Below are positions 49,638 to 60,446 of a DNA stretch of 64,000 nt, one piece after another (within the stretch, counting starts at the first letter, position 1; the number at the start of each line of letters is the position of its first letter). A program made the position numbers and the translations under genes. The notes below the pieces were generated by a model. The model ran no database searches and had not been told where the DNA came from. It saw only the letters and a program-made list of their open reading frames with translations. The DNA lies in the NCBI RefSeq assembly GCF_949987515.2, contig NC_082687.1, forward strand, positions 120,633,838 to 120,697,837, given 5' to 3'. Origin of the DNA: Delphinus delphis (lineage: Eukaryota > Chordata > Mammalia > Artiodactyla > Delphinidae).

Positions 49638-49704
49638 ATGTTTTGTTGTTTAAGCTATCCAGTCTATGGTGTTTTTGTTATAGCAGCATGAATGGACTAA
49701 GACA
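49638..49704 (+). mobile_element. MLT1 LTR 3' end fragment
   Basis: Only the last about 67 bp of an MLT1-type LTR: CTATCCAGTCTATGGTGTTT, TTGTTATAGCAGCATGAATG, GACTAAGACA. It matches the end of the LTR at 805-1177. It abuts the A-tail of the older L1, and the rest of the LTR is not present on the other side. Confidence 0.75.
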
Positions 49705-49834
49705 CCATGTCAGCCACTTTCTGAACTCTGTGCCTTCATATATGCAATTCTAATTTTCTCAGTCTGTTTTTCTACCCCACCTCCCTTCCCCACCCTGGTT
49801 TTTGTTTTGTTTTGTTTTGTTTTTGTTTTGCCTC

Positions 49835-50060
49835 GAATCTCCTACTCCTTCTTCAAGACCCAGTTTAAATGTTACTTCGAAGGAGAAGTCTTTAGGGGCT
49901 TTTTAAAGGTGAAGTTAATTGTTAACAATCTGTTATATGACTACTTTCCCAAATGGATAGTAAGCTACAGGACATCAGGGATACTGCCTTATTAATCTTT
50001 GTATTCTTAGCACCTGGATCAGAGTAGAAGCTTAATGAATATTGAATGAGTGGAATAATA
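49835..50060 (+). mobile_element. L2 3'-end fossil
   Basis: ccttcttcaagacccagttt, aaatgttacttcgaaggaga, ctttgtattcttagcacctg and aagcttaatgaatattgaat follow the L2 3' end order. Confidence 0.7.
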
Positions 50061-50256
50061 TCTTAACAGCTTGTTAGAAACAGAGTTTGTCTTCCTAATT
50101 AAATTTACAGCCATTTAAAATTTTTTTGTAGTCATAAAATAATACTTAGGAATACTTAGGTTACTCTGACATTTTTAAGGACTGGATAAGTGTTTTTTGG
50201 ATTAAGTAAGTATCCAAATGATCAACAACACCTTAGAAATGACTTTAAAAATATCT

Positions 50257-51278
50257 AAGATATCCCATGCTCTTGGATTGGAAGAATTAATATTGTTAAA
50301 ATGGCCATACTACCCAAAGTGATCTACAGATTTAATGTGATCCATATCAAATTACCCATGACATTTTTCACAGAACCAGAAAAATCCCAAAATTCATATG
50401 GAACCATAAAAGACCCAGAATTGCCAATGCAATCCTCAGGAAAAAGAACAAAGCAGGAGGTATAACCCTGCCAGACTTCAGACAATACTACAAAGCTATA
50501 GTCATCAAAACAGCATGGTACTGGCACAAAAACAGAAATATGGAACAGAACAGAGAGCCCAGAAATAAACCCACATACCTACGGTCAATTAATCCTTGAT
50601 AAAGAAGGCAAGAATATACAATGGGAAAAAAACAGTCTCTTCAGCAAATGATGTTGGCAAAGTAGGAGAGCCACATGTAAATCAATGAAATTAGAACACT
50701 CCCTCATACCATAGCACCACTATTCACAACAGCCAAGACTAGGAAACAACCTAAATGTCCATTGACAGATGAATGGATAAAGAAGATGTGGTACATATAT
50801 ATAATAGAATACTACTCAGCCATAAAAAAGAACAAAATAATGCCATTTGCAGCAACATGGATGCAATTATGGCTTATCATACTAAGTAAGTCAAAAAGAG
50901 AAAGATAAATACCATATGATATCACTTATGTGTGGAATCTAAAATATGACACAAATGAATCTGTCTATGAAACAGAAACAGACTCATGAACATAGAGAAC
51001 AGACTGGTGGTTGCCAAGGGGGAAAGGGTTAGGAGAGAGATGGAGTGGGAGGTTGGGGTTAACAGATGTAAGCTTTTATATGTACAGGGGATAAACAACA
51101 AGGTCCTAATGTATAGCATAGAGTACTATACTCAGCATCCTATGATAAACCATAATGGAAAAGAATATTTAAAAAAGAATATATATATATGACTGAATCA
51201 CTTTGCTGTACAGCAGAAATTACCACAACATTGTAAATCAAGCATATGTCAATAAAAAATATTGATCAGAGTAAATTA
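50257..51278 (+). mobile_element. 5'-truncated L1 with internal deletion
   Basis: ORF2 3' part (tcccatgctcttggattgga, actacccaaagtgatctaca, ggtactggcacaaaaacaga) jumps near 50712-50720 from ctccctcataccata to gcaccactattcacaacagc, skipping roughly 0.7 kb present in the L1 at 41177-48415. It then continues to the 3' end. Flanked by AAAAATATCT at 50247-50256 and 51279-51288. Confidence 0.85.
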
Positions 51279-51381
51279 AAAAATATCTTTCTATAATTCT
51301 TTGAGCATATCAAAATTCTACACTTTATTTTTCTCTAGATAGAACAATTAGAAAGCAATTTATAAAGCAGAAACAACTTAC

Positions 51382-51437
51382 TTTATTTCGATCTTGTACA
51401 ACCAATATTTTTCTAGTATTTTCATCAAATACAGCTC
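51382..51437 (-). CDS. NUDT6: NUDT6 exon 3 (Nudix domain start)
   Basis: A short 56 bp exon, found by its conserved reading AVFDENTRKILVVQDRNK. This is the first beta-strand and loop of the Nudix fold. The acceptor is ccaacag (51440-51438 is CAG on this strand) behind a run of C; the donor is GTAAGT at 51381-51376. Two leading bases complete the Gly begun in exon 2, and the exon ends on a codon boundary. It lies between two L1 fossils (50257-51278 and 51764-52096) but is itself clean. Confidence 0.95.
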
Positions 51438-51763
51438 CTGTTGGGGGGGGGAAGATAATTGAGAAATATGAATTTCATTCACCTCAGACTACTCCCACAC
51501 TATTACCTGTGGTCATCAAAATCCTACCCATCCCTGAAGGCCTACTTCAAATAACCACCTCATTCATGAAGAGTTGTAAATTTCTCCAGCAAGAAATCAG
51601 TTGCTCAGTTATCTAGGTTCTTTTAACAACTTAGAAGTACCAATGATGATTCTAGCATATGCTAACTCGTAGGATAATCATTTGCATCTCCTTCTCTAGA
51701 TCATCTATTCCTGACAGTATAAATAATCTTTCTATCCTTTTTTAGCGTTTAGTGTCCAATTTT

Positions 51764-52096
51764 TTTTTAAATTAAGTTTTATTGGAGTATAGTTGTTTTA
51801 CAATGTTGTGTTAGTTTCTACTGTACAGCAAAATGAATCAGCTATACGTATACATATATCCCCTTTTTTTGGATTTCCTTCCCATTTAGGTCACCACAGA
51901 GCACTGAGTAGAGTTCCCTGTGCTATACAGTAGGTTCTCATTAGTTATCTATTTTTATGCTAGTATCAATAGTGGATATGTGTCAGTCCCAATCTCCCAA
52001 TTCATCCCACCCCCCTCCCCGCTTACTCCTTTGGTGTCTATATGTTTGTTCTCTATGTCTGCGTCTCTATTTCTGTTTTGTAAATAAGATCATCTA
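51764..52096 (-). mobile_element. Short L1 3' end insertion with target-site duplication
   Basis: Reverse L1 3' UTR (ttggagtatagttgttttac to tttctgttttgtaaataaga). Flanked by TTAGTGTCCAATTTT at 51749-51763 and 52097-52111, a perfect 15 bp duplication. Lies in NUDT6 intron 2. Confidence 0.9.
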
Positions 52097-52359
52097 TTAG
52101 TGTCCAATTTTAAATGCCTAAAAAGATTTATTGAGTCAATGAATTGACTTTTCCATTCTCATTTTTATTCCTTGAATCACTATGTATAAGCATGGGTTGT
52201 GCTCCCTGATGATCCAAATCTCAAATATCTCAATATTCAGTTCAAGACCTCCTCCTTAAAGCACTTAAATTTCTTTACCATGTTATGTACACAATGTTAT
52301 AACTTACCAATATATTGCTTTGGAATATTCAAGTTCTAGTCCATTGCTTTCATTTACTC

Positions 52360-52430
52360 ATTCATCATATACATTGCCCAGTGTACTAGGCATTTTACTA
52401 GATGTTAGGGACTCAAAAATAAGTTTTTGG
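52360..52430 (-). mobile_element. L2 fragment
   Basis: tttactcattcatcatatac, gtgtactaggcattttacta: a short reversed L2 3' end. Confidence 0.5.
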
Positions 52431-52572
52431 TTTTTTTTTTCTCTCTTTGGGTAATCCTAGGTCAAAAATACAAATGACACTAATGATTTGTATTAGGTTC
52501 CTTTAAATGCTTTAATTTTAAAATTATTTGTATTTACATAATGTGGGAAGATACTGTTAAAAACATATTTTC

Positions 52573-52801
52573 TGGGCTTTCCTGGTGGGGCTGTGGTTGG
52601 GGGTCCGCCTGACGATGCAGGGGACGCGGGTTCGTGCCCCGGTCCGGGAGGATCCCACATGCCGCGGAGCGGCTGAGCCCGTGAGCCATGGCCGCTGGGC
52701 CTGCGCGTCTGGAGCCTGTGCTCCGTGGCGGGAGAGGCCACGGCAGTGAGAGGCCCACGTACCGCAAAAAAAACAAAAACAAAAACAAACAACAAACAAA
52801 C
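52573..52801 (+). mobile_element. CHR-2-type SINE
   Basis: Forward copy: GGGCTTTCCTGGTGGGGCTG to GAGGCCCACGTACCGC, then an A-rich tail with AAAAC units. CATATTTTC at 52564-52572 and 52802-52810 is the likely duplication. CpG-rich, so relatively young. Confidence 0.9.
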
Positions 52802-52879
52802 CATATTTTCCACTTATTCATCCATTCTTTTAATATTAACCGAGCTCCTACATACAATATATACAGGTTCTATGTATAG

Positions 52880-53090
52880 CATATTAATTGAGATCCTATT
52901 ATGTGTCAGGTACTTTTCTAGGTGCTAGGGATACAGTGGTGAACAAAACAAAATCCCCCATCGTTATGGGGTTCGTGTTCTGGTGTGTGTTTGAGGAGGT
53001 GACAAATAAAAAATTAATTACATAGAACATGAGATGGTGATAAATACTATGTAAAGGTAAAATATAGTAGGGAATAGATATGTGCAACAC
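52880..53090 (-). mobile_element. L2 fossil
   Basis: gagatcctattatgtgtcag, ttctaggtgctagggataca, gtggtgaacaaaacaaaatc: reversed L2 3' end with moderate decay. Confidence 0.7.
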
Positions 53091-53404
53091 TAGGAAGAAC
53101 TATGTTCTCTGAAATTAAAACACCACATTTTAGTATTTCAAAGCCAAGAAGGGAAACCACAAAGTGAGATATAATTTAATGTTGGATTCTATTAGAAAAT
53201 ATAAACTGTAATTTAATTGGACTTTACAAGGGATAGAATGCCAGGAAAACCTATTCTTAAATTTTAATAATTTGTGATTGCTCAAATTGAACTTTTTCCT
53301 AATTCACTATAAACATGAGCCAAAATCAGCACTGCTAAACACAATGTGAGCGACCCCTGTTGGTCACAACATAAAAGTTAAATAAAGCCAAAGAGATCAG
53401 GGAT

Positions 53405-53560
53405 TAAATAGAGGTTATTATTATATTATAATTAGTCAAGTACTGTACTAAGTGCCTTAGGTGCATTATCTCAGCTATTCCTCATAATAATCCTGTGAGT
53501 GGTATAATTTTGAGTGCCCAAATTCACACAGCCCTAAAACTGACATCCTGTCTGGGTCCC
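53405..53560 (-). mobile_element. MIR fossil
   Basis: gtactgtactaagtgcctta, ggtgcattatctcagctatt, cctcataataatcctgtgag, then decayed tRNA-like part. Confidence 0.7.
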
Positions 53561-53654
53561 AAGTAGGTATTCTTCTCACTGTGCGACACTGCCCCTTCAC
53601 CACGCTACAACTGCCTTTTCAGAGGGCTGACATTGCCAACTGAAGATCTACCCA

Positions 53655-53990
53655 ACCATTCATTTGAGAAATATTTACTGAGCACCTACTTTACACCAGA
53701 CACTGTGTTTAGCCTGAGGATAAAATGGTAAACAAGACAGATAAAATACCTGCCTTCGTGGAGTTTATATTATTGTGGGGTCGATTAAGTATATGACATA
53801 ATTTCAAACTGTGATAAGTACTATAAAGAAAAACAGAGGATAAAGGGACAAAGGATGATGGGACTGGCAGGTGGAAGGACTCTATTTTATACAGTAAGGT
53901 CAGGAGCTTTCCTGAGGAGATATTTCAGCTCTAAAGAGCTCGATAAACAAAGCCCTGGGGAAGAGCACTGCAGGAAGAGGAGCCAGTAGG
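53655..53990 (-). mobile_element. L2 fossil
   Basis: cattcatttgagaaatattt, actgagcacctactttacac, cagacactgtgtttagcctg, taaaatacctgccttcgtgg: a well preserved reversed L2 3' end. Confidence 0.75.
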
Positions 53991-55188
53991 TTTAAAGGCT
54001 CTGAGGCAGATAAAAGCTTGCTGCATGAAGAACAGAAACAGAGCCATAGCTCACTCCATTCCAGTGTAGGGGAGGAAAGATTTTTTTCTTCTACCCACTT
54101 AGGTTCTGCGTCTGGGACCTGTGAGTTGAACTGACAAAGTACAGATAAATGGATAAGAAGTATATAAATTTTATTTGATGTTAATAATTTTACGTGGCCT
54201 GAGTAGGGGTGGAGAACTTCATAGAAAGAAGTGAAGATCCCCCCAAAGTGTTAGACCCAGGGGCTTATGTTCCATTTTAAGAAAGAGGGATAAATTGTGC
54301 AGAAATGACAAGAGGAAAAGGGGTGTGGGCTAAGGAAGGTAAACTGTGATAAAGTGACTAGGAACTATTTGGGAAACTCACAGAATATAATGGCTGTTTT
54401 CACGAGGTTTGCACAGATTCATCTCTGTGCCAACTCCCCGGCTCCAGTGACAAGAATGTTCTCCTCTTCGTGGTAGAAAAGCTCAGAATGATCAACGTGC
54501 CAAAGGGGCACTTGGGGTGGCGGGCTGTGACTCCCTTCACCAGCTATGCCTTCTGCAGCTTATAAACAAGTGTCAGCTATTCTCTCTTAACCTAAAAACT
54601 CTGTACCTTCCCAGAAGAATTCCTCACACCACCTCCTGATCCCAACAGCCACTTCAAATCCTAGCTGGCCTTCAAGACTCTCATCAAGTTTCCGACCTCT
54701 CATTCCCTGAACTCCTGTGGCGTATCTTAACTCTAATATACCATACTGTACTTGGTTATAAACAAGTTCTTCATAGGATACTCTTTACGCATATATTACC
54801 AATTCTGTAGTACTAACTGGAAACTCTGCTTTGAAAGTCTGTACCAATGAATTGATAATTATCTTTATGTCTTTCCCATGAAGTGTGAGGCTGCCATCAA
54901 ATTTTCAAGTGGTCTTTTGAAGTAGAGCTGAATGGGAAGTTGCTGAATTGCCTCTACTTGCTAGAGGGGAGTGAGACCATGGACAGAGAAAACATTAGAA
55001 ATCCTTGAACAACTCCTTTAAAAGACTTCAAAGATGCAAACTACCTTTAAAAACTCTTGTAAATTATATAAAGGCAAATAATACTATTATTAATAAATTA
55101 CTAATAATACATATTACTGCTTTATTTCATAGTAAATCATAAGGATTCTTTCCTATTTTTGTTTTTTGGGAAATCTAGTTTTCTTAAC
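53991..55188. other. NUDT6 intron 2 segment, unrecognised
   Basis: No exon, RNA gene or named repeat seen. Confidence 0.45.
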
Positions 55189-55386
55189 CCTGGTTCTCAA
55201 AGGATAGTCCTAGGACCAGCATCAACACTAGCAGCTGTAGCAGCAGAGCACTTATTAGAAAAAGCAATTCTCAGGCCCCACCCCAGACCAGATGAATTAG
55301 AAACTCTTGGGGCTGGGGCCCAGCAATCTGTTTTAACAAGCCCTCCCAGTGATTCTGATGCACTCTCTACAATGTGAGAACTCCTG
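55189..55386 (-). mobile_element. MER5-like hAT transposon fossil, near full length
   Basis: cctggttctcaaaggatagt, aattctcaggccccacccca, gaaactcttggggctggggc, tgttttaacaagccctccca and aatgtgagaactcctg are the reversed MER5A order with both inverted ends recognisable. A frame of 72-82 codons here is chance. Confidence 0.85.
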
Positions 55387-55936
55387 TCTTCACCTAAAGC
55401 AAGTCTTCTCTCAAGACTGTCTCTGAAGCTAACCAGTGACTTCAAAATTCTGTATTTAAATTATGCTATTTTAAAACAACTGTTTGGCACAATGACTTAA
55501 TGTAAATGTCTCTAAGAAGTAATGTTCAAATCACTGAAAAACTGGTTTGCTTTGCCTTCAATTCAACTTAAAAGTTATCTTTTATTTTACTAAATCACAT
55601 AATTAGTACTAATATGTTTTACCATAATGAAATGAATCTATTCCCTGATCCCAATTCATTGTTACTATTTCAGTAGTGAAGTTCACATATCCATGAAAAA
55701 CATGTTCAAACATATCCTTTGAAAAACTAAACTTGCTTGTTCTCTGTGCTGCCCTCTGCTGATTCATAAGGCAAACTTCATCTATTTAAAGTATCAATAC
55801 CAGCTGCAGTTCCAAGGAGGACAATCATTTAATCAACTTATTCATTCCACATGAACCAACTACTGGCTCATCTGTAAGAAGAAACTGGGTGAACCTTTAA
55901 GAAGTTAATTGTGATCAACATTAGTTTGAAACAGAC
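55387..55936 (-). other. NUDT6: Start of NUDT6 intron 2
   Basis: Unique intronic sequence up to the donor GTCTGT at 55936-55931. Nothing else supported. Confidence 0.5.
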
Positions 55937-56140
55937 CTGCAACTCCCACTTGATGTGTAGCATATCCTGGTAATCTGCTGGGCCCCTCTCCCAGCCACAG
56001 AGACAGCGTGGATGAGTCCGATTCTGCGTGGTGAAAGCAGAAGCCCAGGGAAGCGGCAGGAGCAATAAATCGACTTTGGAGGATGGGAATGTGCAGCCAT
56101 ACTGCTACTCTACCTTCGGACCTCCATTTCTGTATTGCAG
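55937..56140 (-). CDS. NUDT6: NUDT6 exon 2
   Basis: A 204 bp exon: two bases completing an Ala codon, 67 codons, and one base of the next Gly codon. It reads [20 protein letters not shown] then [20 protein letters not shown] and ends HQVGVA, all strongly conserved in mammalian NUDT6. This is the domain N-terminal to the Nudix fold (residues about 80-148). The acceptor is tgttttag just upstream of 56140; the donor is GTCTGT at 55936-55931. No stop or frameshift is visible. Confidence 0.96.
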
Positions 56141-56399
56141 CTAAAACACAGAAGATAAACATCTGTAAATATTTTCCAGTGAGAGGAGTGGAATAAAGTA
56201 AAACTCATCTCTGGGTGTCACCTCCTCCAGGAAGCCAAGTTTAAGCTCCACTTCCCTTACTAGTTAGCTCTCTTTGGGGGCGGGCGGGTGGCACGGGGGA
56301 ATCGCAAAATGTACTGTTCACATACACCAGCAGCACGTAAACTACCACGTTTTATTATAATTATATATGATTTTTCCACCAGACTGAATTCCTCGAAAA

Positions 56400-56500
56400 T
56401 AAAGTCAATATAGTGATGATCTTTATATATCACCTGACACAATACCTGGCACATAATTGGTGCTCAATAATTGTATTAAAATGAACGAATAAACTAATTT
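56400..56500 (+). mobile_element. L2 3'-end fragment
   Basis: cacctgacacaatacctggc, acataattggtgctcaataa, tgaacgaataaac. Confidence 0.6.
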
Positions 56501-56607
56501 AAATAAAACACCATTTCATTGTTGTTCCTTTTAACAATCTTGGTTTTCATCTTTATAAATGACTATTATGGGCTTTTATTTACTCTTCCTTTAAAAGTCC
56601 TGTCTCT

Positions 56608-56608
56608 C

Positions 56609-56661
<53 letters not shown>

Positions 56662-56682
56662 CACACACACACATATATATAT
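56608..56682. repeat. Palindromic (TG)n(TA)n(CA)n microsatellite
   Basis: An AT run, about 13 TG units, about 8 TA units, about 6 CA units and another AT run. The TG and CA arms are complementary across the TA centre. Confidence 0.9.
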
Positions 56683-57590
56683 TTTTGGTTTATACGTTTC
56701 AAGGTGAAAAATATAACTTTGTTGTTAAATAATGTATGGTAGTTCTAGAAAATTTTCAAAATAAAGTACAATGAAGAAATCAAAACTTCACATTAGCACA
56801 CAGATAAATTTAAAATCGACATTTTTTGCATGAATATAATTTTGGAATTGACATACCATATATAATTTACAATATTTTTTTACTACATATTATAAATGTT
56901 TTGCTATGCCATTAAAATTCTTTAACGAACACACATTTTTAATGACTATAATTCTCCTCATATAGGTCTACCATAAACTACTTAACTGACCTCCTCCTTT
57001 TGGACATTTAGATTGTTTCTAACTTTCCTTTATTACAAATTATACCATGACAAACATTAAAATAGATTTTCGGTCTTTGACTTTAAATGCTTACTTTATT
57101 ACTTGAGATTGAGCCAGGGAAAAAAGATGCTAACATTTATATGGCCCTTACTAAACTCCAGACATTTTAGATACACTGTTTCATTAAGTTCTCACAACAC
57201 AAAAGGCAGGTATTATCACCCCTAATTTATAGGTGAAGAAATGAATACTTCCACAGTTTTAGAAAAACTTTTCAGATCACTTTCTCCATCCACCATCGCG
57301 ATCTTTACAACAATCCTGTAAAGTGTGTGTGGAGAGAGGGGGAAGACTTGATTATTTGTTTAATGGTTAGATTCCTTTCCCTCCTCTTCTATGGCCTCTG
57401 CAGTAAGCATCTCCTGGTTAAGGACCATCTTGCTCTACCTTTTTGAAGTCAGTGTGCCTAACACAGTGACAGACAATGTGGGAGCCTTAATTTAAGGTAC
57501 CTTTTGATTTGGGGCTGTGGCGCCCCTTCAGATCCTTCTCACATCAATCCTTCTCTGATTAAATCTTTTTAAAAACTGACAGAATTACAT
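56683..57590. other. NUDT6 intron 1 segment with a MIR fossil
   Basis: Mostly unrecognised AT-rich sequence. 57125-57245 is a reversed MIR (actccagacattttagatac, actgtttcattaagttctca, taatttataggtgaagaaat). Confidence 0.55.
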
Positions 57591-57725
57591 AAAGTGAAAT
57601 GCACAAACCTTAAGTGAACATTTGGTGAGTTTTGACCTATGCATACATCTGTGCCACCCACGCTCCAGTCAAGATTACAGAACATTTCTATCACCCCAGA
57701 AAGTTCCCGTGTCCTCCTTCCCAAT
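57591..57725 (+). mobile_element. Old L1M-like fragment carrying a 32 bp shared segment
   Basis: aagtgaaatgcacaaacctt, ggtgagttttgacctatgca, ccagtcaagattacagaaca and tttctatcaccccagaaagt resemble an old L1 3' UTR. 57691-57722 is identical to 60845-60876 in the promoter. Confidence 0.5.
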
Positions 57726-58700
57726 CATTCCAATCAAAAGAAAAAGCTGAAGTTCTACAAGTATAGTCACTTGTTTCCTATTTTTTCTCTTTACACTCTG
57801 GCTTGGAGAATCTGTCCACTGCTACTGCTTCAGCTAACAACTACGCAAGGGTGGCTGCCTAGTCCTGGCCTCACTGAACACTGAATTTTTCTGCTCTTCA
57901 GCTGCTCGCATCTTCTGAAGGCTGCTGCCTCAAACTTCACACCTATATTCAAAACTGATTCCTACACCAGCCACCTTAGTTTTGCTTACAGGCATTTTTC
58001 TGGCTCCAATGCTCAAAGCCTAAGAATCCTTTTTAAAATGCTTTCTTTCTTCTCTGTTTCACTAATAAACTTTAATGCTTCTTCCTCCTCTTTCCCTCAT
58101 TCCTCTGCTCAGATCCAGCCCTCAAAGTGAGCTCACATATCACCTTTGACAATAAGCTTTCCTCACGTGCTTTCCAAATGTGAACCTAAGGACTACTTTC
58201 TAGTAGATTTACTAGAACTTACTACACATTGCCCGATGACACCTGTTACTGTCTGTTTTTCTAATCCTAATTAATATTTTGTGCATTTGCAATCATCCAG
58301 GTTAACATGAGATTATGCACTGGGGCTCAATTCCTATTCAATGACTGGCTTGTCTAAAGTCACACAGCTAGTGAGCGGCACAGCAAAAACCAGAACAAGT
58401 GTTATTTCCCCACTGATGCAGATATATGTGAAGCTTAGCAACATGTTACCTCTTCATCCATCTAACTTTAGTTATCAATAACGGGAACAGTAAAAGAATA
58501 GACCTCACGTGCAAAGGTGCAAAACAACTATTGCTAATACATTATAGGCAATCAGTTCTATTTACTTGAAAAGAAAGAATACATTTAGACTTCCTACCAG
58601 GCTTTCTTCTCAGATAATTTTAAGATTCTTTTTATAGGCAATACCATTCACTTTTGTTTGGCTCAATAACAAAAAACCCAGCAATAGCTCTTATAGTGCA
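57726..58700. other. NUDT6 intron 1 segment, weak L2/MIR traces
   Basis: Possible L2-like wording near 58130-58170 and MIR3-like wording near 58350-58390 (tctaaagtcacacagctagt). Neither is secure. No exon supported. Confidence 0.4.
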
Positions 58701-58719
58701 GCCAAGAACAAATTCTAGA

Positions 58720-58865
58720 GCCAGGGGAAGTTAATCTGTCTCTTAGTACCATCATCTTTGAAATGGGGATAATAATAGTACCTACCTCACAGGTGTGAGG
58801 ATTAAATGAATCAATACTTCTGAAGTTCTTAAAACAGTGTCTAGCACTTAGTAAGTACAAAAGAA
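58720..58865 (+). mobile_element. MIR fossil
   Basis: Forward MIR core and 3' part: catctttgaaatggggataa, taatagtacctacctcacag, gtgtgaggattaaatgaatc, tctagcacttagtaagtaca. Confidence 0.8.
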
Positions 58866-58914
58866 TTTATTAAAAAGATACAAAAGAATATGGTACTTCA
58901 GAGTTTATAAATTA

Positions 58915-59105
58915 GTTTCATGTAATTTATCTTTGATTACCACATCTATCCAGTAAAGTAGTTAGAGTGGGCATTATTCACATGAGCAACCTAAGAGGCA
59001 AATATTTTCACTGGTGATTTTCCTAATGCCTCGTTAAGCATGTGGCAAAACCTGGAACTTGAAACCTGGATGTGTGACTCCAAATCCAACCCACTTTCTG
59101 CTTTG
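58915..59105 (-). mobile_element. MIR fossil
   Basis: Decayed reversed MIR: gggcattattcacatgagca, acctaagaggcaaatatttt, aacctggaacttgaaacctg. Confidence 0.5.
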
Positions 59106-59347
59106 CCTTCCTGACTGAGGTAGTGCTTTAATCACTGACAAGTAACAAGTGTGTACAATAAATACCTGTGTCTACCCACACAAACGTGCACATATTAGAG
59201 GATGAACATTTGATTCTCGTAGTGTTAACACTGTTGTAGTTAGCAGCTGTTCCCAAGGAGGAGAGAAAACAAGGTGAAGAGGTAAACAGTTTAGAACTGA
59301 GGATGGTTGAAGATGAAAACGACTAGCTCAGTTACATTTCCATAGAT

Positions 59348-59601
59348 GCTCACTTGCCATATTGCTCCATAGAATAAAGATTACTTTCAGTTTCCTCTAA
59401 GTGTGAGAGGATGAGTTTCCATGCTATGCTTTCAAGTTGATTATAAGGGCCCTCAGGGGCAGTGTGAAAAACAGGCTGTTCCGCCAAATCACGGGCTCTC
59501 AAAGCGAAGGCTCCTCCATCCAAGCTATCTTTCTTATCACTGGCCTCAAGGTTCAAAGAGAGTGGCGAGTTTTCCCACTGGAGACTGAAACCACTCACCA
59601 A
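59348..59601 (-). other. Candidate antisense exon or ORF in NUDT6 intron 1
   Basis: An open frame of about 83 codons between a TTG and TGA, including SLDGGAFALRARDLAEQPVF and LESIAWKLILSHLEETESNL, in repeat-free DNA 0.6-0.9 kb from NUDT6 exon 1. A consensus-like donor GTGAGC (59353-59348) lies at its end, and tggtttcag sits near its start. No family is recognised. It may be an alternative NUDT6 exon, an old pseudogene piece or chance. Confidence 0.25.
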
Positions 59602-59824
59602 TCTCCCCGGTGAATCACAAAAGGCTTGTTACTAAGGAAAAGCAAACTCTAGTTCTCGGCGCCACAGCTCCTGACCCAACTTGTGCACAAATACGACCAC
59701 TCAGAACCTCTCTGGCCCACTCACTGTCCACCATCTGTACTAGAAAGTGCTACGGTTCTGCCTTGGGTAAACTGTCCGGCGAAACGAAGGGTCGGTAAGT
59801 GATAGTAAACGAGAGCGTAATAAT

Positions 59825-60045
59825 ATCAACAAACATTTACAGAGCGTTAAATACGTGGCAGATACCGTGCGAGGCACTTCATGTGCATTATGCAATTTAT
59901 CTCTCAGCCGTCCCATGAGCTCCTATTACCTGGTTTTACAGATGAGAAAACGGTGGTTTACAGAACTTGCCCAAGGTCACACACTAGAAAGATGACCAGA
60001 AACAAGGGCTGCCGATCCCAAAGTCTGAGCTCGTCACCATTTCAC
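59825..60045 (-). mobile_element. MIR fossil next to NUDT6 exon 1
   Basis: Near full-length reversed MIR: acaaacatttacagagcgtt, gatgagaaaacggtggttta, cttgcccaaggtcacacact, ggctgccgatcccaaagtct. Ends about 160 bp from the NUDT6 exon 1 donor. Confidence 0.8.
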
Positions 60046-60208
60046 CCAACCGCCTCAGAGACCTCCCAGCCAAGGGCACAAGGACGAAAGGCAGAAAACG
60101 GCTGCGGGTCACGCACGCCCTCTCTCCTTCCCTCAGGCGCAACTCGGGGTTGGGGGCCGCGGTTACTTCCTTAGAAAGGCAGGGGAGCCTCGGACCAGGC
60201 GCACTTGC

Positions 60209-60446
60209 CCTGCAAAGCCCTCTGGAAGGCGACCGGGTCCAAGCGGTGCATTGCGTCCAGCCGCGCCAGGCGCACGGAGACGCCCCCGAATCTGTCAAGC
60301 TCGCCCCGCAGCTCGCCGGCTCCGGAGGTAGCGTCCCGAGCGCAAACCGGGCCGCCCGAGGCCCCACGGGGCCCTGCAAAGAGCACTGCGCGGCGGGCCC
60401 GCGCCAACACCGCACGCCAGCGACCCCCTCTCAATAGCTGCGGCAT
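60209..60446 (-). CDS. NUDT6: NUDT6 exon 1 (start codon exon)
   Basis: This exon encodes the first 79 residues plus one base, starting [20 protein letters not shown]. The N-terminal region is rich in Arg and poor in acids, as expected for a possible organelle-targeting leader. It leads into [17 protein letters not shown], the conserved NUDT6 N-terminal domain. The start was chosen as the first ATG in frame; a longer frame exists upstream only through a TTG. The exon is highly CpG-rich and sits at the edge of the shared promoter with SPATA5. The only donor that keeps the frame with exon 2 is GCAAGT at 60208-60203, a GC-type donor. A GT at GTGCGC four bases further would shift the frame. Confidence 0.93.

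Larger units (their letters stand above)
20907..60446 (-). other. NUDT6: NUDT6 gene, complete coding span (5 exons)
   Basis: This is the FGF2-antisense gene, encoding a Nudix hydrolase-family protein. Five coding segments (60446-60209, 56140-55937, 51437-51382, 25506-25452, 21304-20907) join in frame to exactly 316 codons plus stop, the same length as human NUDT6. Introns 2-4 are GT-AG; intron 1 is best read as GC-AG. Introns 1-4 are about 4.1, 4.5, 25.9 and 4.1 kb. Intron 3 is inflated by nested L1 elements. The gene is tail-overlapping with FGF2 and head-to-head with SPATA5. Confidence 0.95.
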
